NCBI GenBank assembly: GCA_963921795.1
Contig: OY997652.1
Coordinates: forward strand, 19,416,940-19,480,939
Source: Nannobrachium achirus
Lineage: Eukaryota > Chordata > Actinopteri > Myctophiformes > Myctophidae
DNA length: 64,000 bases
Direction of reading: 5' to 3'
How positions within the stretch are numbered: position 1 is the stretch's first letter; each line of letters begins with the position of its first letter. Under the pieces are notes generated by a model. That model made no database searches. It saw only the letters and a list, made by a program, of their open reading frames with translations, and had not been told where the DNA came from. The position numbers and the translations under genes were made by a program. Below are positions 54,422-63,656 of the stretch, piece after piece.

Positions 54422-56940
54422 TGATTACCATATATCGCCCACCAAAATGTAGCAAAGCCTTATTTCTTACAGAAATATCAGAACTTTTATCTATCTGTTC
54501 CACTGACTATGAGAGAACCTTGATTGCTGGCGATGCAAATTTACATGTGGATATTGTTACAGATGTTACTGCTATGAGTTTCTTACAGTTATTACATTCC
54601 CTTGATTTTGTTCAGCATGTTACCGGGCCAACCCACAATCAGGGCCACACCCTAGACCTGGTGATCTCTAAAGGGCTAAGTATTTCTATGGACAGGATCA
54701 TCGCTAAGCCTGACTTATCGGACCACTATTTACTGTGTTTTAATATGACTGTCTCTGATCTTGAAAAATACAATAGAGAATATACTATAAAAAAGAGATT
54801 TTTCAGGGCATCGGCAGCAGAAGAGTTTGCTCGCCATCTTGCATGTGCACCCCCCCTTCCTGATATTCCCTCAGTAAATGATATGGTTCAACATTTTAAT
54901 CTTAAATTAGAGTCAGCTCTGGATATAGTGGCTCCTATGAAAACTAAAAAGAAACATAAAGTAAAAGAAACACCCTGGATAAACGATCATATACGCTCAC
55001 TCAAGAAACAATGCCGCAAAGCAGAGCGAGCTTGGAGAAAAAATAAACTAACTATCCATCTACAGATTTTTAAGTCATTAACAGCCACGTACAATAAAAC
55101 CATGCGTCTGGCTAGGCAGGCCTATTTTTCCGGAATTATTAATGAGAACAAGAACAATGCTAGGGTCTTATTCTCCACTATTGAACGCCTCTTAAACCCC
55201 CCCCAGTCCTACAAGCAGTCACTCCTTGCCTCTAAAGCAAAGTGTAATGAGTTTGCATCCTTCTTTGACAACAAAATTGTGAACATTCGAGCTGGTATTA
55301 TGAATAATACTGTCACAAATGCAAATGCAGTTAATGGTGCCATGTGTAAAAGTGTAGATAAATCTAGGGGCAGCCTAGTATCATTTTGTGAAATTGATGA
55401 AGAGGAACTTCGTAAAACCATATCGCAAATGACATCGTCTTCTTGCTCGCTGGATGCAATACCCACGCCATTTCTCAAAGAGGTTGTAGACTGTGTGATT
55501 GGAGATATCCTAAAAATAGTAAATAACTCTATACAATCAGGTGTCTTTCCAGAAACACTGAAAACGGCCGTAGTTAAGCCCTTACTCAAGAAACACAACC
55601 TCGACCCGTCCATGCTGTGTAATTATAGACCCATTTCCAATTTGCCTTTTCTGGGCAAGGTCCTAGAAAAAATTATCTTTCATCAATTGGATGTATTTCT
55701 GCAGAACAATAAGGTGCACAACAAATTCCAATCCGGCTTCAGGAAAGGACACAGCACAGAAACTGCACTTTTAAAAGTAATTAATGATCTTAGGGTGTCT
55801 GCTGATAACAAAAATGTATCCGTTCTCCTACTGCTGGATCAAACGGCGGCTTTTGACACAATTGACCATACAATTCTAATACAACGTCTTGAACACTGGG
55901 TAGGGCTGTCAGGCACAGCTTTGTCCTGGTTTTACTCCTACCTAACAGGCAGAAGCTACTTTGTTAATCTAGCTGACTTTGAGTCAAACAAACACAACAT
56001 CTGCTCTGGTATTCCACAGGGCTCAATTCTTGGTCCTTTATTATTCTCCCTCTATATACTGCCGCTGGGAGAACTTATTTCCGCTCACGGTGTGAATTTC
56101 CATTTCTATGCTGATGACACCCAGCTGTACCTTTCGGTAGCTCCGGACGACCCCTGTGCTCTAGACCCATTGCTGACGTGTGTGTCTAGCATAAAATGCT
56201 GGATGAGTGAGAACTTTCTCAAACTAAATGAGGACAAGACAGAAGTTCTCATAATTGGTTCTACTGCGCAGAGAGAATCAATAATAAGTAGACTTGGTAA
56301 CCGGTCTAAAGAAAGTAACACTTCTGTAAAGAACCTGGGAGTGATCATTGACGCTGAATTGAATTTTAATACACACATTAATCATGTCACCAAGATTGCC
56401 TTCTTTCACCTTAGAAATATTGCGCGAATTAGAGCCCATCTAACATTGGACGATGCAAAAACGCTGATCCACGCTTTTGTTTTCTCTCGGCTTGATTACT
56501 GCAACGCACTTCTCTCTGGTCTGCCAAAGAAAACAACTGACAGTTTGCAACTTGTTCAAAATGCGGCAGCCAGAGTTTTAACTAAAGCTAAGATGAGAGA
56601 ACATATTACTCCAGTCTTAGCGTCGCTACACTGGCTCCCGGTTGTTTTTAGGATTGATTTTAAAATTATTTTACTTGTTTATAAAGCTCTAAATGGTCTG
56701 GCACCTTCGTACCTCTATGACTGCCTGCATAGATACGTTCCAAACCGCCCACTCAGGTCTTCTAGTGCTGACCTACTCGATGTGCCTAAAATGAAATATA
56801 AAAAATATGGTGAAGCAGCTTTCTGCTTCTACGGACCGACAGTTTGGAATAAACTCCCACTACACCTAAGACAGGCAGCCTCTGTGGATAGCTTTAAAGC
56901 ACAGCTCAAGACCTATTTCTTTACTCTTGCTTTTAGCTGA
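54361..56940 (+). CDS. L2-type LINE protein: truncated endonuclease plus reverse transcriptase
   Basis: Open for 859 codons. Residues 1-21 are read from the adjacent CCATATATGG repeat and are not LINE-derived; the element starts near ITIYRPPK (residue 22), inside the APE endonuclease, keeping GDAN (57) and LSDHYLLC (119) but lacking the first half of that domain. Reverse transcriptase spans about 400-690: NYRPISNLPFLGKVLEK, FQSGFRKGHSTETALL, LLDQTAAFD (catalytic Asp; DQT where DLS is usual), GIPQGSILGPLLFSLY and FYADDTQLY (582-590, catalytic Asp pair). The C-terminal RLDYCNALL and WNKLPLHLR motifs fit the L2 clade. RT is intact but the copy should be unable to retrotranspose alone. Confidence 0.92.
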   Translation: MPIYGDPCDARGTKSLLCPYMITIYRPPKCSKALFLTEISELLSICSTDYERTLIAGDANLHVDIVTDVTAMSFLQLLHSLDFVQHVTGPTHNQGHTLDLVISKGLSISMDRIIAKPDLSDHYLLCFNMTVSDLEKYNREYTIKKRFFRASAAEEFARHLACAPPLPDIPSVNDMVQHFNLKLESALDIVAPMKTKKKHKVKETPWINDHIRSLKKQCRKAERAWRKNKLTIHLQIFKSLTATYNKTMRLARQAYFSGIINENKNNARVLFSTIERLLNPPQSYKQSLLASKAKCNEFASFFDNKIVNIRAGIMNNTVTNANAVNGAMCKSVDKSRGSLVSFCEIDEEELRKTISQMTSSSCSLDAIPTPFLKEVVDCVIGDILKIVNNSIQSGVFPETLKTAVVKPLLKKHNLDPSMLCNYRPISNLPFLGKVLEKIIFHQLDVFLQNNKVHNKFQSGFRKGHSTETALLKVINDLRVSADNKNVSVLLLLDQTAAFDTIDHTILIQRLEHWVGLSGTALSWFYSYLTGRSYFVNLADFESNKHNICSGIPQGSILGPLLFSLYILPLGELISAHGVNFHFYADDTQLYLSVAPDDPCALDPLLTCVSSIKCWMSENFLKLNEDKTEVLIIGSTAQRESIISRLGNRSKESNTSVKNLGVIIDAELNFNTHINHVTKIAFFHLRNIARIRAHLTLDDAKTLIHAFVFSRLDYCNALLSGLPKKTTDSLQLVQNAAARVLTKAKMREHITPVLASLHWLPVVFRIDFKIILLVYKALNGLAPSYLYDCLHRYVPNRPLRSSSADLLDVPKMKYKKYGEAAFCFYGPTVWNKLPLHLRQAASVDSFKAQLKTYFFTLAFS

Positions 56941-57157
56941 ATTATTTTTTTATCTCTTTGATGCTATTGACGTCCACACTGTTCTGAAATTGTTCTTCAA
57001 TGTTTTATGTTTTTATTGTTCTGCTTTATTGTATTCATGTGTATTTTATTTTTTCTGTTAAGTAACTGTGCTTCATTTTCTGCTCTGTAAAGCACTTTGA
57101 GCTGCATTTCATGTCATGAAAGGTGCTATACAAATAAAGCTTTATTATTATTATTAT
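54422..57157 (+). mobile_element. 5'-truncated L2-type LINE
   Basis: Runs from the 5' truncation inside the endonuclease to a short 3'UTR ending GGTGCTATACAAATAAAGCT and a (TTA)n tail at 57140-57157. Both sides are CCATATATGG repeat: CCCATATATG on the left and ATATGGAGATATGGAGATCC on the right, so ATATG may be a short target duplication. Confidence 0.9.
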
Positions 57158-57790
57158 ATGGAGATATGGAGATCCCCGTGTTGCCAGGGTAACCAAATCC
57201 ATTTTATGCCCATATATGGAGATCCCTGTGATGCCAGGGGAACCAAATCCCTTTTACGCCCATATATGGAGATCCCTTATGTCATCAATATTAAGCCCAT
57301 ATCTGTGAATATCTTTGGGTACCAGATGTCTCCATATATGGTTAAATGGTCCGATATACATCACTGGCCAGAAGACCAAGAAATGGTGCAACCTCGCCCT
57401 TTGCTTTTCTCCCTTAGGCATCTTACTGGTAGGTAGTTTAATGAGGAATGCAGTATGGTGGTAGGTAGGTAGTTATGGCCTTTGATGTAAGATTTTCACT
57501 TTCTAGGATAACTATATTTGCTATTCCCAGATGATGCCCTTTTAGGGTACCCCTCATGCCCATATATGGAGATCCCCAGGCTTTACTAATTAACATAAGT
57601 TTTATGCCCATATATGGAGATCATTGTCCCAATGTCATCAGATATATGGGCATAAATGGACACAGGCAAACTAGATGGGCTGTATGGATATCCAGATGTG
57701 TGATGTAAGTGTTTTATTCCAAATGTGGCACCCCACAGACATATTTCCAGAAACAAAATCCCTTTCATGCCCATATATGGAGATTTCTGA
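57158..57790. repeat. CCATATATGG-rich dispersed repeat, block 5 (right of L2)
   Basis: Exact CCATATATGG at 57210, 57260, 57332, 57560, 57608 and 57771, with GGAGATCCCTGTGATGCCAG and ATCAATATTAAGCCCATATC linkers. The densest cluster in the window. Confidence 0.82.
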
Positions 57791-57819
57791 TGTCATCAAT
57801 CCCAGGCCCTGTAAAAAAC

Positions 57820-58045
57820 ATGGTTGCTATGGTAAACAGTTGGTTGCTAGGGTAAACAGTTGGTTGCTAGGGTAAGAAAACATGGTTGCTATGGTAAACA
57901 ATTGGTTGCTAGGGTAAACAGTTGGTTGCTAGGGTAAAAAAAACATGGTTGCTGTGGTAAAAAGTTGGTTGCTAGGGTAAACAGTTGGTTGCTAAGGTAA
58001 AAAACATGGTTGCTATGGTAAACAGTTGGTTAGTAGGGTAAACCT
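57820..58045. repeat. 20-bp minisatellite with higher-order structure
   Basis: Units GGTTGCTAGGGTAAACAGTT and variants (GCTATGG, GCTGTGG) recur about 10 times. Every two or three units are followed by AAAAACAT, giving a higher-order period near 60-65 bp. Confidence 0.88.
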
Positions 58046-58848
58046 TCAATGATTTTGACATCTTGTTACTAATCTGTCGGTAGATAATGCCGGTCTTATA
58101 TAAGGGTCATTTGTGTACGGTGTGATGTCATACTGATGTCAGCAGTGTGACAGGAGATAAGCGACCAACGGTCGCTTATCTCCCGATTAGGGAGTCTTAC
58201 TGGTATGTATTAATATGTATGGGGAAACTCTGTAAGACACCTTGTGAAGAAGCGAAGCAGTCCCAGAACCCCAAAGCCAACACCAGTGGGCTCCGACCCA
58301 GCACATACAGAATCTAGAATATATTCACATTCATGTGCAATTTAAGGTATTTACAGACGCCAACCACCGCTAAATGCACGGCGTAAGCCACCACCCAGAG
58401 CCTGGCCCCGCCCCGGAGGCGCTAATACACACACTCTGACATTAAGCTCAGTGGAATGCACCCATTTTAATGTTTATACTAGGGTCATCAGTATGCACAT
58501 ACACATGACAATGTGTTCGCAGACCACTATAATGTTCTTATTGTGGGCTCGCCTGAAAGGCGAGAACACTATGTTATCCTCATTATTTATGAGTGTGGGC
58601 TCACAAGCGAGCCCACACTGTTTCGTAGGAACAGTGTTTCTAGTTTTGGTCGTAATCTTCAGTATACTTTATGATACTGATTTACTACAACACTAACATT
58701 AGGAGTCCACTTGTACAAGTGGATCTCACATGTTTTTATTTGCGAGGAGGACCACAGTAACTCTGACTCTGAGAGTGTACACATGGATTTAGAACAGGCT
58801 CTGCAGCAGGCTACACCACGGACGCAAGTTGAGGGTGCATCATGCTTT
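58046..58848. other. Intergenic; short dispersed-repeat fragment
   Basis: Inverted GAGATAAGCGACC/GGTCGCTTATCTC at 58153-58183 is a short perfect hairpin. 58545-58640 (GGGCTCGCCTGAAAGGCGAG; GAACAGTGTTTCTAGTTTT) resembles the end of the TGCTTCTAGTT repeat family. No gene seen. Confidence 0.5.
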
Positions 58849-60021
58849 CTAATAATTCTTAATTGACAGAGAATACATCATTCTTACTGCACCTTGGAGA
58901 TTATAGAAACTCATCAGTGCAGCAAGCGGCATAACCACTCTGTCTTCCTCTTCACACGTCGTGTTGCATTCGCAACTCTCGAGGATTTGGAGAAATATAT
59001 TCCGGTCCTCATTTTGTGTTTCCGCCGGAAGAGTAAGAACAAATCGTGAATCGCCATCGAGAATTAACTGTTTTTTTAAACTGAAGAGCACATCGATTTC
59101 TTTCAGATCCTCAGGCTTACATTGACTCAGTAAGTCCAGTGTTTTGTGAGGTAACACTGCCATGGTGCTGGTAGAACTATATACTGCTTCCAGCAATGCC
59201 TTGTCACCCTCCTCGTTTGAGGTGACCAGCTTCAATATTTCTGTGGCGTCACCGCAGCGCTTAAGTACATCTAGTGCTTTCATCGTATCTGCTAGGATTA
59301 AGCCATCTCCTTCCATAATCAGAACCTTATCCATAGTCTCGCTTACATCCTTGACAATCACACTGTTCTTCATTATCCTACAGAATAACTGGAACAGAAT
59401 TGGACGTTTATATTGCGCAACTTTTCCCAGATTATCCCGTATTTTGTCTAAAAGTTGTTTCTGCTCTGCTTCCCGGTCGGCCAGAAATTGCTCTTTGGAG
59501 ATGATGAGTTTAGTCTTATCTTTCGTGAATTTTACTTCATGAAGCGTGTAAGCAACGACAGTACCTTTAGGGATTACAAAAGGTGTCTCACTCTTGCTTA
59601 CAACACCACCTCTCACCAGGGCAGTTGACACTCGTGGGATCGCTGCTGTCAGTCCGACACTCGCCGTTGTTTTGGATTTTTGAAGGATCGTGTCATCTTC
59701 TCCTGTTGTCTCAATTGTACAGGTAACGACGGCCAGAGATTCCCATTCTGTCATGGTATTCAGTTTCGACCTCACAGAATCTTTGAACTTGTATTGACTG
59801 AGATTTGCCAGATAGTTGTCTCCATCGGCGATAGCCCGAACATGGAATGGGCGGAACTGCCCCTCAATTCCTCTAGAGATCCCCCCCGCCACTGTGACTT
59901 TGAAGATGTCCCCGAGACCATAGAGACTGGCTTCCGCAGAGATTTCCACAGTTCCACATTGGGTCCTGGTACACGTCAGCTTCCCCGTCTTGCCTTCTGT
60001 ACATTGTGCCTTTGTGCCTTT
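58849..60021 (-). pseudogene. Gasdermin-like module 2: N domain (start deleted) and complete C-terminal domain
   Basis: Open from the deletion point to the stop at 58849. N-domain features: GTVEISAEASLYGLGDIFKV, WESLAVVTCTIETTG and FVIPKGTVVAYTLHEVKF (IPxGTxxAY). A short linker (KEQFLADREAEQ) then gives a helical C domain ending NIFLQILESCECNTTCEEED and MYSLSIKNY. The upper end lacks about 60 codons of the first N-domain strands that the duplicate at 62511-63656 retains, so no start exists here. The frame extends upward to 60153 only through out-of-register sequence. There are no introns over 1.1 kb, unlike the usual multi-exon gasdermin genes. Confidence 0.8.
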
Positions 60022-60739
60022 CGGGTGCAAGTGGCAAAGCACCTGGAGGACGATTCTAGTCTTCGAGCAGCTGGTCTTGAGGCATCTGCTGGACCACAGG
60101 TGTCTAGATAGCACGAGAGTTTGTGTTTGATGCAAGCCTCTTGCAGAGAACACAACATTGATACAGTACTGTCAAGACATAAGTACTTGTTCAGTTCAGT
60201 CTTAGCCATAGTCAGTGTTTGACTCTTTGTCTCTTTGATTTGCGGGTTGCAGCCGCAACTCTTGAGCATTTGGAAAAGAGTTGTCACATCTTCTCGATTG
60301 GCAAACGGCAGTTCAAGACTAAAAGTAGGCACTGTAGGATCAGGACTATAGTTGAACCCTAATTCTAACATGTCATAAAAATGGTCCAGACGCATGAAAC
60401 TATCTCTGTGTGTCCATTGTAGCCTCAGGTAACTTGACCATGAGTCCCATAGAACTGTATGCTGCTTCCAGGAACAATGTCACATCAGAAGCCGCAATGC
60501 TGGGTAAGAGTATTTTCAATATGTTCTCTGCAATGGTGTAGATATGTTCCTGGATTTTCCGCAAGGTACTCAAACTCATTTAAACCATCAGCTAGATCCT
60601 CAGCTTTTGCAATGCTCGTTGTTATGTCAAGGAACAATAACAAAAGATCACCACGTTTCTCTTCTGGAACTCTTTCAAAATGATACCACATTTCTTTCAG
60701 CTCATTTTTCATCTGCTCAGGATTCACCGCTACAGTCGG
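59480..60739. repeat. Tandem segmental duplication, proximal unit
   Basis: Matches 62557-64000 with offset 3077 below the deletion and 3261 above it; the 184-bp difference is the deletion at 60014-60021. No substitutions were noticed in the stretches compared by eye. Direct orientation. Confidence 0.92.
59976..60395 (-). pseudogene. Gasdermin-like module 1: end of C-terminal domain
   Basis: Reads FYDMLELGFNYSPD, ELPFANREDVTTLFQMLKSC and EACIKHKLSCYLD, which aligns by eye with the end of module 2 (NIFLQILESCECN). It is reached from the frame above only after two +1 shifts (about 60565 and about 60405); both shifts are also in the duplicate at 63650-63840. After CYLD the frame runs on through a Cys/Ala-rich linker toward module 2, but here a net 184-bp deletion at 60014-60021 throws it out of frame and it stops. 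Confidence 0.75.
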
Positions 60740-61471
60740 AGTCGGGGCTGAGTCACCAACGCCGTCTGTGAGCTGTAGGACTGGTTTTTTATCTCGGAGT
60801 GTTATTATTTTAAGATTGTAGGCAATGACTGTGCCCGTGGGAATTTCTTCTGCGCCCTCATGTGTGTCACTAAGACCAAACTTGAGGCTAACAGGCCGTA
60901 CTCCAACCGTTACATCCCCTGCTATTTGGGATTCTGACCAGATCTTGTCAGCTTTTCCAGTCGTTACAAGTCTCATGGCAACCACGGCCAGGGCATCCCC
61001 ACTTTCCATCATGTCCTCCAGATACTTATGTGCGTTATCAGTCAACGTAAGCTGGTTCATATGAGCTTCTATACCAGCGAAGGTTTCGGTATTAAGTGGG
61101 TCTAGTGTTGCCTTAAATTTTGTAGAACCCTCCCACCCCACTGTGACAGTGATTTGATTCATTTCAGCTTTGATCTTGCCAGATCTGAAGCTACCTGACT
61201 TAGGTAGGGCTACGGCCAAATTCTTTATAGCCATATTTGCCTTTTCTACAAGACCACCTTTAAAGAAACGGCTTTCAGTGATGTTGCAGTCAGTGGCACG
61301 GTATTGTTTTAACCGCTTCAAAGAGAATTTGGGACGGGGTCTTACAATCACGATTTGCCCAAGAGCAAAGTCACGAGATTCAGTTGAGGCAGCGACTAGA
61401 GTTCCAGCAGAGGCATTCTCGTCCTTGATCTTGTCAAGAATTGCTTGGGTGAATTTTGAATAGATTGGCAT
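60485..61471 (-). CDS. Gasdermin-like module 1: N-terminal pore-forming domain and start of C-terminal domain
   Basis: An intronless frame; Met at 61471 (MPIYSKFTQAILDKI) is preferred over Met at 61525 because it places the first amphipathic helix at the start, as in gasdermins. Family features in order: ALGQIVIVRPRP then YRATDCNI (beta-strand and TDF-like motif), GWEGSTKF, ESGDALAVVAMRLVTTG, and EEIPTGTVIAYNL, the conserved IPxGTxxAY of the gasdermin N domain. A linker (LTDGVGDSAPTPTV) precedes helices of the C-terminal inhibitory domain. Gasdermin N domains form membrane pores after proteolytic release, driving pyroptosis; the Asp residues in the linker could be caspase sites, but that is inference. 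The frame ends at 60485 after a +1 shift near 60565; the true C domain continues in other frames. Confidence 0.83.
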   Translation of the reverse strand: MPIYSKFTQAILDKIKDENASAGTLVAASTESRDFALGQIVIVRPRPKFSLKRLKQYRATDCNITESRFFKGGLVEKANMAIKNLAVALPKSGSFRSGKIKAEMNQITVTVGWEGSTKFKATLDPLNTETFAGIEAHMNQLTLTDNAHKYLEDMMESGDALAVVAMRLVTTGKADKIWSESQIAGDVTVGVRPVSLKFGLSDTHEGAEEIPTGTVIAYNLKIITLRDKKPVLQLTDGVGDSAPTPTVAVNPEQMKNELKEMWYHFERVPEEKRGDLLLLFLDITTSIAKAEDLADGLNEFEYLAENPGTYLHHCREHIENTLTQHCGF

Positions 61472-62510
61472 TGTAAAAGTACAGCTGTATTGAGTAGTGG
61501 CACTTTGAATTGCTCTTCTATCCAACTGAGAATATGCTCATTGCTTCATCCTATATTAATAGCTGGCTTACCACGCTGTCACACTCATGTCACACTCATG
61601 TCACCATGACTAGGCATAAACCATATAAGGAGTTCCCTTTTTGATGACATCATAGGGTAGAGTTCTCAAATTCTGCCCAAGTAGGGCCGGGCCTAAAATA
61701 AATGCTAATTGATCGGGCCTTGTCGAGCCTCGGGCTCCGTCACTCAAGCAACAGAGAACAGGCGCATCCCCTGCCTGTCTGTCTGCACGCACCGCGGCAC
61801 TGAAGCCTGACCAAAGGACCAAGGATAATCAGTGAAGCATACGGAAGTATTCTGTGTCAGAGCCTTAGCAGTGTGAGCTCTATGTTGGAGAGGTTGGTTG
61901 CAAGTTCCACAAGTTTGTAATAAGTTACATAAATCCAAGAAAAGTACATTCAAAGTGGAACAAACTTGGATATTTCGACTTGAGGAGGAGGAGGATTGTA
62001 TTCAACAGTTGTTTGGCTTATTTCTGCTTTAAATAGGCATTATAAGGGTTATCCTAGTAAAAATGGCAAATTAGGATTAAGGGCCCATTCTGTGTTACTG
62101 TGAGTGCTGAGTCAGATTCCCTTCCCTTCCCCCGCCAAAGGAAGGGGGAAGAGGCCATAAACTCTTATCTTATCCTTCCATCAGCTATGGTATGCGCCGA
62201 GCTGTGGCTGTCTCCATTTCTCTCTTTCTTTGTGAGTGAAACTGTATGCAATTTGAGTCTGTGTTAGTTGCCTAAATAGGGGCGTTTCCACATGGGACAG
62301 TCCGGGTGACAACAATGGTTTGACCCGTCCAGGGGAGGTCTCCATTCTATTAGGAGGTTTTAAGAGGCCATGTACTGATCAAAGCCTAGTCAGATTAGAA
62401 AATATACCAAAGAGGCTTGCGAGAAGGTCTGAACCAAAGCATCTCTGGATAGCCAACGGTAATTATAACTGTAATGTGTTAGTGTGTTATTATCTGTGCT
62501 GTAGTATTGT
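61472..62510. other. Spacer between the two gasdermin-like copies
   Basis: Includes the promoter side of the proximal copy (61472-61600), a TATGCCTAGTCATGG/CCATATAAGG relative of the CCATATATGG repeat at 61608-61630, and otherwise unrecognised sequence. No TATA box can be assigned with confidence. Confidence 0.45.
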
Positions 62511-63656
62511 CTATGTACTGTATGAAACTAATCGCATTTCTATGTGTACCATTTGTGCCAGAAATTGCTCTTTGGAGATGATGAGTTTAGTCTTATCTTT
62601 CGTGAATTTTACTTCATGAAGCGTGTAAGCAACGACAGTACCTTTAGGGATTACAAAAGGTGTCTCACTCTTGCTTACAACACCACCTCTCACCAGGGCA
62701 GTTGACACTCGTGGGATCGCTGCTGTCAGTCCGACACTCGCCGTTGTTTTGGATTTTTGAAGGATCGTGTCATCTTCTCCTGTTGTCTCAATTGTACAGG
62801 TAACGACGGCCAGAGATTCCCATTCTGTCATGGTATTCAGTTTCGACCTCACAGAATCTTTGAACTTGTATTGACTGAGATTTGCCAGATAGTTGTCTCC
62901 ATCGGCGATAGCCCGAACATGGAATGGGCGGAACTGCCCCTCAATTCCTCTAGAGATCCCCCCCGCCACTGTGACTTTGAAGATGTCCCCGAGACCATAG
63001 AGACTGGCTTCCGCAGAGATTTCCACAGTTCCACATTGGGTCCTGGTACACGTCAGCTTCCCCGTCTTGCCTTCTGTACATTGTGCCTTTGGTACGTTTT
63101 CTACAAACACATTACTCTCGAGGTTGAAGTCAATCACCTCGTAGTACGTTTTTCCATGTTTGGGAATGCATGGGAAACAACGTTTTATAATTACGAGTTG
63201 ACCAAGCTTCAACGCTTCAGTATCCGAGGAAGCAGGGATCAGATCGGTAGCATTGAAGCCCTCTAAATAGCACGCAATTTCCCGGGTGCAAGTGGCAAAG
63301 CACCTGGAGGACGATTCTAGTCTTCGAGCAGCTGGTCTTGAGGCATCTGCTGGACCACAGGTGTCTAGATAGCACGAGAGTTTGTGTTTGATGCAAGCCT
63401 CTTGCAGAGAACACAACATTGATACAGTACTGTCAAGACATAAGTACTTGTTCAGTTCAGTCTTAGCCATAGTCAGTGTTTGACTCTTTGTCTCTTTGAT
63501 TTGCGGGTTGCAGCCGCAACTCTTGAGCATTTGGAAAAGAGTTGTCACATCTTCTCGATTGGCAAACGGCAGTTCAAGACTAAAAGTAGGCACTGTAGGA
63601 TCAGGACTATAGTTGAACCCTAATTCTAACATGTCATAAAAATGGTCCAGACGCAT
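62511..63656 (-). CDS. Gasdermin-like fusion: module 1 C-terminal domain joined to module 2 N domain (second copy)
   Basis: One uninterrupted frame of 381 codons: FYDMLELGFNY ... SCYLDTCGPADASRPAARRL is the module 1 C domain; it passes directly into LESSSRCFATCTREIACYLE, GFNATDLIPASSDTEALKLG, QLVIIKRCF and YYEVIDFNL, the opening strands of a second gasdermin N domain, then on to VIPKGTVVAYTLHEVKF. This is direct evidence that two gasdermin modules lie in one reading frame. Homology with the proximal copy stops at 62557, after KEQFLA, so the module 2 C domain is missing and the last 15 residues are unrelated. Met at 63656 is internal, not a start: the frame above it is broken as in the proximal copy. 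Confidence 0.82.
   Translation of the reverse strand: MRLDHFYDMLELGFNYSPDPTVPTFSLELPFANREDVTTLFQMLKSCGCNPQIKETKSQTLTMAKTELNKYLCLDSTVSMLCSLQEACIKHKLSCYLDTCGPADASRPAARRLESSSRCFATCTREIACYLEGFNATDLIPASSDTEALKLGQLVIIKRCFPCIPKHGKTYYEVIDFNLESNVFVENVPKAQCTEGKTGKLTCTRTQCGTVEISAEASLYGLGDIFKVTVAGGISRGIEGQFRPFHVRAIADGDNYLANLSQYKFKDSVRSKLNTMTEWESLAVVTCTIETTGEDDTILQKSKTTASVGLTAAIPRVSTALVRGGVVSKSETPFVIPKGTVVAYTLHEVKFTKDKTKLIISKEQFLAQMVHIEMRLVSYST

Noticed and set aside
59162-60111. Plus-strand frames of 126 and 143 codons
   Set aside because: Antisense to the gasdermin-like frames and duplicated with them; no independent motif.
60022-60153. Start codon for gasdermin module 2 at 60153 (MFSARGLHQTQT)
   Set aside because: The first 44 residues are module 1 C-domain DNA read in the wrong register after the 184-bp deletion; resemblance to a gasdermin MF start is coincidental.
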